This document shows positions 24,358 through 27,297 of a stretch of DNA of 27,297 nt, piece by piece. Position numbers and translations under genes: made by a program. Below the pieces are notes generated by a model. The model was not told the origin of the DNA, searched no databases, and saw only the letters and a program-made list of their open reading frames with translations. Origin of the DNA: CAKUIA01 sp044433115 (GTDB lineage Bacteria; Verrucomicrobiota; Verrucomicrobiia; Opitutales; Intestinicryptomonadaceae); assembly GCA_044433115.1 (NCBI GenBank), contig JAWXTY010000027.1, positions 1 to 27,297 on the forward strand, in the 5' to 3' direction. The first letter of the stretch is position 1. Each line of letters starts with the position of its first letter.

Positions 24358-25521
24358 ATGAAAAAATTTATTTATACCTTAACCTCCTTTATACTTGCCT
24401 TTACGTGCAATGCTAAAGCAGATCAACTTAAATTGAAAAATGACGCATATCCAGAATTTTCTTGGGATACTGTGCCTGTTGCTTTGCATTTTAGTTCTAG
24501 GTATGATTTCTCTGAGGCTCAAGTAGAATTTTTGGCTAAATTTCCTGTATTTTGCGTAGAAAAGCACCAAGGCGTTTCGGTTCACAATGATGCACGAAAA
24601 GGGGCTTTTGTTCTAACTAAGGCTATAAAAGAGCTAAACCCAAAGGCTAAAGTTCTCTTCTATTGGAACTCTAATATAGATGGTGGCAAAAACTATTTTG
24701 GGCATCAAATTTTAGCAAAAGGGCATCACCCTGAGTGGAAGCTTAGAGGCACTGAGGACGTTTTAGTTCGAGGATACCAAGAAACTTTCGATACTACTGT
24801 ACCTGAATTTCGCAAATGGTGGGTATCTATACCTGTAGAGGCTGTTAAAGAAGGAAATATGGACGGCGTATTTATAGATGCAATTCCTCACTTTTTTAGA
24901 GAAGAGGCAAAGCACGTGAAAATCTTGGGCGAAGAAAAGTATAAGGCAGTTCAGCAAGGCGTTGCTACAATGGCTCAAGACTTGGCTTTGCAACTTGGCG
25001 ATGACAAAATATTATTATTTAATAATATGAATGAAGGTGGCAGGGATTTTGAAAAGGATCTTGCTGGTATCGCCGATGGGGGTATGATAGAAAATTTCTG
25101 CAATTTTTCGCTAAATATCACTACAAAAGAATCGTCTTTAGCACAAATAGATCAGTTGGGTATTGCGGCGAAGCAAAAGCGTATTATGATGGTAAAGGGC
25201 TGGCCTCGTTATAGTTATAGACGTTCCGAGCAAAGAGAGGGCATTCCAGAAGAAACTATAGATGCACACGTAAAAGAGGATATTATATTTCCTTTATCTT
25301 GCTTTTTGATGGGGGCAGGTGAATATGCGTATTTTGTATATTCTTGGGGTTATCGCTCCGCACAAGGTTCTTTGTTAGACTACCCTGAGTACAGCAAGCC
25401 TTTAGGCAAGCCTTTGGGCGACTACACTCGCAATGGCTGGATATTAACTAGAAAATTTGAGTATGCAGACGTATGGGTAGACCTAGAAAACGTAAAGGCT
25501 AAAATCGACTGGAAAAAATAA
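24358..25521 (+). CDS. Secreted putative glycoside hydrolase-like protein
   Basis: This 387-aa protein has a signal peptide (about 1-21, ending NAKADQ). The body looks like a TIM-barrel hydrolase: FSWDTVPVALHFSSRYDFSEAQVEFLAKFPVF at the start, NPKAKVLFYWNSN in strand 3, DGVFIDAIPH with an Asp near the end of a strand, and NNMNEGG and MIENFCNF with candidate acids. This recalls the uncharacterised 'hypothetical glycosyl hydrolase family 15' (GHL15, PF14885), whose activity is not established. The match is from memory of motif order and is moderate. With the sulfatases it would fit a life on complex glycans. It stands alone between the tRNA terminator and a convergent small ORF. No promoter or ribosome-binding site is clear in the 48 nt before it. 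Confidence 0.6.
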   Translation: MKKFIYTLTSFILAFTCNAKADQLKLKNDAYPEFSWDTVPVALHFSSRYDFSEAQVEFLAKFPVFCVEKHQGVSVHNDARKGAFVLTKAIKELNPKAKVLFYWNSNIDGGKNYFGHQILAKGHHPEWKLRGTEDVLVRGYQETFDTTVPEFRKWWVSIPVEAVKEGNMDGVFIDAIPHFFREEAKHVKILGEEKYKAVQQGVATMAQDLALQLGDDKILLFNNMNEGGRDFEKDLAGIADGGMIENFCNFSLNITTKESSLAQIDQLGIAAKQKRIMMVKGWPRYSYRRSEQREGIPEETIDAHVKEDIIFPLSCFLMGAGEYAYFVYSWGYRSAQGSLLDYPEYSKPLGKPLGDYTRNGWILTRKFEYADVWVDLENVKAKIDWKK

Positions 25522-25547
25522 AGGCATTACTTCAAGAGAAGAGCTGG

Positions 25548-25757
25548 CTAAGATGAAGATAATTTCTTTTCCAAGTATTCCTCATAATAAGACTCTGCAG
25601 CTTCAATGCCAAAAACATCTATGCACTCAATTTCAGAACCATCATCAAATTCACATATAACACCCATGTCGTAAGGAATATCACAGTCCTCAGGGATCAT
25701 ATATTCAGGAACATATCCTTTTTTTATAACAATATCAATTTTTTCTTCTTCAGTCAT
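25548..25757 (-). CDS. Small acidic protein of unknown function
   Basis: This 69-aa ORF is rich in Asp and Glu (MTEEEKIDIVIKKGYVPEYM at the start, YYEEYLEKKL near the end) and has no signal peptide or membrane segment. I recognise no family. Balanced composition and a helix-strand-helix pattern make it more credible than a chance frame. It lies downstream of the feoB terminator. A TTGACA box lies on the minus strand (25794-25789), but without a good -10. Its 3' end faces the gene at 24358-25521 across 26 nt. Confidence 0.5.
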   Translation of the reverse strand: MTEEEKIDIVIKKGYVPEYMIPEDCDIPYDMGVICEFDDGSEIECIDVFGIEAAESYYEEYLEKKLSSS

Positions 25758-25800
25758 AACTCAAGCAATCACATAAATTTATAAAATTGTCAATTAGAAA

Positions 25801-25844
25801 TCTAAAAAAATACTAATCTCGTTTTGTTCGCAAGATTAGTATTT
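25801..25844 (-). terminator. Rho-independent terminator of feoB
   Basis: AAATACTAATCT (25808-25819) and AGATTAGTATTT (25833-25844) pair perfectly over 12 bp. On the minus strand the stem runs into TTTTTTTAGA. It is 23 nt after the feoB stop codon. Confidence 0.85.
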
Positions 25845-25867
25845 AAAGATTGATATTTAAGAAAATA

Positions 25868-27297
25868 TTACAAGCCAAAAAGTGAGCCTAATTGATAGAC
25901 TATGAATGTTATAATCCATGCGATTGAAAATAAGCCTACGCTTTCGTAAACTACATATTTCCAAGAGCCTAGCTCCTTCTTGATTATTGCAAGTGTAGCC
26001 ACACAAGGTATAGACAACAAGGCAAATAGCATTATACAAAAGGCTTGAAGTGTTGAATAATTATCCTTTAGTTGCTCTCTAAGTGGGGTAGACTCCTCGT
26101 CCTCCTCGTCGCCAAGTGAGTATAAAATACCCATTTGAGCCACAAAAACTTCCTTAGCTGCAAGAGCTGCAATAGTTGCTGTAGAAATCTTCCAGTCAAA
26201 GCCAAGTGGGGCAAATACAGGCTCTATAAACTTGCCAACACGTCCAGATATTGAATATTCAAAAGCCTCGTTAACTTGCTCATTTTCCAAATCCAACACA
26301 GCCTCTTCTCTTGCTTCGTCGCTCAAGGCAGTGTTTTCTTCTACTGCACTAATAAGAGCATCGTAATCCTTAGACATATCTGTTTTTTCTGGATAAGTAT
26401 TACATATAAACAATATTATAGATATTGCTAAAATTATAGTACCTGCCTTTTTGAGGTACTGACTTGCCTTCTCCCACATATTTATAAATATGTTACGCAA
26501 AGTAGGTATTCTATAAGGAGGCAATTCCATCAAATATATTTCATTTGAGCCTTTAAATACAGTAGATTTCAAGACCTTTGCAGCAATTAGGGCAACTGCG
26601 ATACCTATTACATAGATAATCCACATAACAAAAGCTTGGTATTTTAAGGCAAAAAATGCAGGAATAATTAGTGCGTATATAGGCATTCTCGCTGCACAAG
26701 ACATAAAAGGCAATACCATTATTGTAGTCTTTCTATCTGTCTCGCTCTCTATAGTACGTGTAGCCATTATAGCAGGTACGGTGCAACCAAAACCCACGAT
26801 TAAAGGTACAAAGCTCTTGCCTTGAAGCCCAAAAGCTCGCATAACTGAGTCCATCAAAAATGCAGCTCTTGCCATATATCCAGACGACTCTAGTATAGAT
26901 AACGCCAAGAATAGCAAGACTATCTGAGGCAAAAATACCACAACTCCGCCTACGCCTCCTATAACGCCATCTATAATCAATGAACGCAACACTGGCATAG
27001 AGTCCTCGCCCCAACTATTTGAAATTGCACCAGACAATATCTCGAAAAATTCCTCAACATATCCCATCAAAGGATCAGCACATTCAAATGTAAAGCTAAA
27101 GACTAAATACATTATAGCAAAAAAGATAGGCAAGCCCAATACCCTATTTAGCAAAACGCCATCTATCTTATCTGAAATTTGAGCCCTCTTGGAATTTGTA
27201 AGATTTATACCAGCTTTACAAACAGCACTAAGCATTGCGTAACGAGCATCTGGGATAAATATTTCAGACTCGATTGCGTGTATGCTCAACAAATGCT
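25868..27297 (-). CDS. feoB: Ferrous iron transporter FeoB, C-terminal part (cut by window)
   Basis: This is the membrane part of FeoB, which imports Fe2+ across the inner membrane. The visible frame begins inside the protein, at the end of the cytosolic GTPase/spacer domain (IPDARYAML), and runs on past the window edge, so the GTPase motifs are not seen; the TTG at 27292 is not a real start. Two Gate-type regions are present: GKSFVPLIVGFGCTVPAIMATRTIESETDRKTTIMVLPFMSCAARMPIY with its conserved cysteines, and a second one with AALAAKEVFVAQMGILY. FeoB_C helices lie between (YLKKAGTIILAISIILF). About eight membrane helices are visible. An acidic loop (about EKTDMSKDYDAL to LENEQVNEAF) separates them. 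A clear terminator follows. feoA is not in the window. Confidence 0.95.
   Translation of the reverse strand, partial: HLLSIHAIESEIFIPDARYAMLSAVCKAGINLTNSKRAQISDKIDGVLLNRVLGLPIFFAIMYLVFSFTFECADPLMGYVEEFFEILSGAISNSWGEDSMPVLRSLIIDGVIGGVGGVVVFLPQIVLLFLALSILESSGYMARAAFLMDSVMRAFGLQGKSFVPLIVGFGCTVPAIMATRTIESETDRKTTIMVLPFMSCAARMPIYALIIPAFFALKYQAFVMWIIYVIGIAVALIAAKVLKSTVFKGSNEIYLMELPPYRIPTLRNIFINMWEKASQYLKKAGTIILAISIILFICNTYPEKTDMSKDYDALISAVEENTALSDEAREEAVLDLENEQVNEAFEYSISGRVGKFIEPVFAPLGFDWKISTATIAALAAKEVFVAQMGILYSLGDEEDEESTPLREQLKDNYSTLQAFCIMLFALLSIPCVATLAIIKKELGSWKYVVYESVGLFSIAWIITFIVYQLGSLFGL

Noticed and set aside
25868..27292. A complete 474-aa transporter starting at 27292
   Set aside because: That codon is TTG inside an open frame reaching the window edge, and FeoB needs a GTPase domain upstream, so the gene is partial.

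Overview
The window is AT-rich bacterial DNA. The clues to its lineage point to a host-associated or marine member of the Verrucomicrobiota (PVC group). These are: tandem secreted sulfatases; a DNA primase whose zinc ligands are mostly replaced; a lysine-rich N-terminal tail on the main sigma factor; a long PurF-type amidotransferase; hardly any visible Shine-Dalgarno sequences; and promoters of the TTGACA type rather than the Bacteroidota type. This placement is an inference from family resemblance, and Bacteroidota cannot be fully excluded.

Layout. (1) 1-1159 has no gene. It holds two 180-bp direct repeats, one of them split by a 204-bp MITE-like element with perfect 18-bp terminal inverted repeats and a TAAA target duplication, and then a 7-bp microsatellite. 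(2) 1160-9457 (minus) is a run of five secreted sulfatases. One (3073-4804) is broken by a 2-nt deletion. Two (6348-7880 and 7919-9457) are the same protein apart from the signal peptide, the product of a 1571-bp tandem duplication that gave the body of one gene the leader of its neighbour. A good promoter lies at 9476-9504. A WYL-domain regulator gene (9523-10518, minus) lies just upstream. (3) 10567-11975 is disturbed: a diverged inverted copy of the MITE, a decayed NTF2-fold-like gene, a small secreted protein of unknown function, and a long inverted repeat that copies the end of rpoD. (4) 11976-17543 (minus) is a tight operon reading TPR/coiled-coil protein, dnaG, rpoD. (5) 17613-23706 (plus) is an apparent operon: a DUF362-like secreted protein, a NUDIX hydrolase, gltX, a purF-like amidotransferase and a secreted protein of unknown function. 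(6) 23707-24192 is a C- and A-rich stretch with decayed repeats of the preceding gene's 3' end. A tRNA-Thr(UGU) with encoded CCA and a clear terminator follow. (7) 24358-25521 (plus) is a secreted protein resembling a putative glycoside hydrolase family; 25548-25757 (minus) is a small acidic ORF; 25868-27297 (minus) is the membrane part of FeoB, cut by the window edge.

How the genes fit together. The sulfatases probably remove sulfate from host mucin or algal glycans outside the cytoplasm, under a promoter that the adjacent WYL protein may control. They need a formylglycine-generating enzyme, which is not in this window. The dnaG-rpoD operon and the gltX/purF operon are housekeeping. The most unusual material is the genome plasticity: the hybrid sulfatase born by duplication, the MITE with a clean empty-site comparison, and the inverted rpoD tail.
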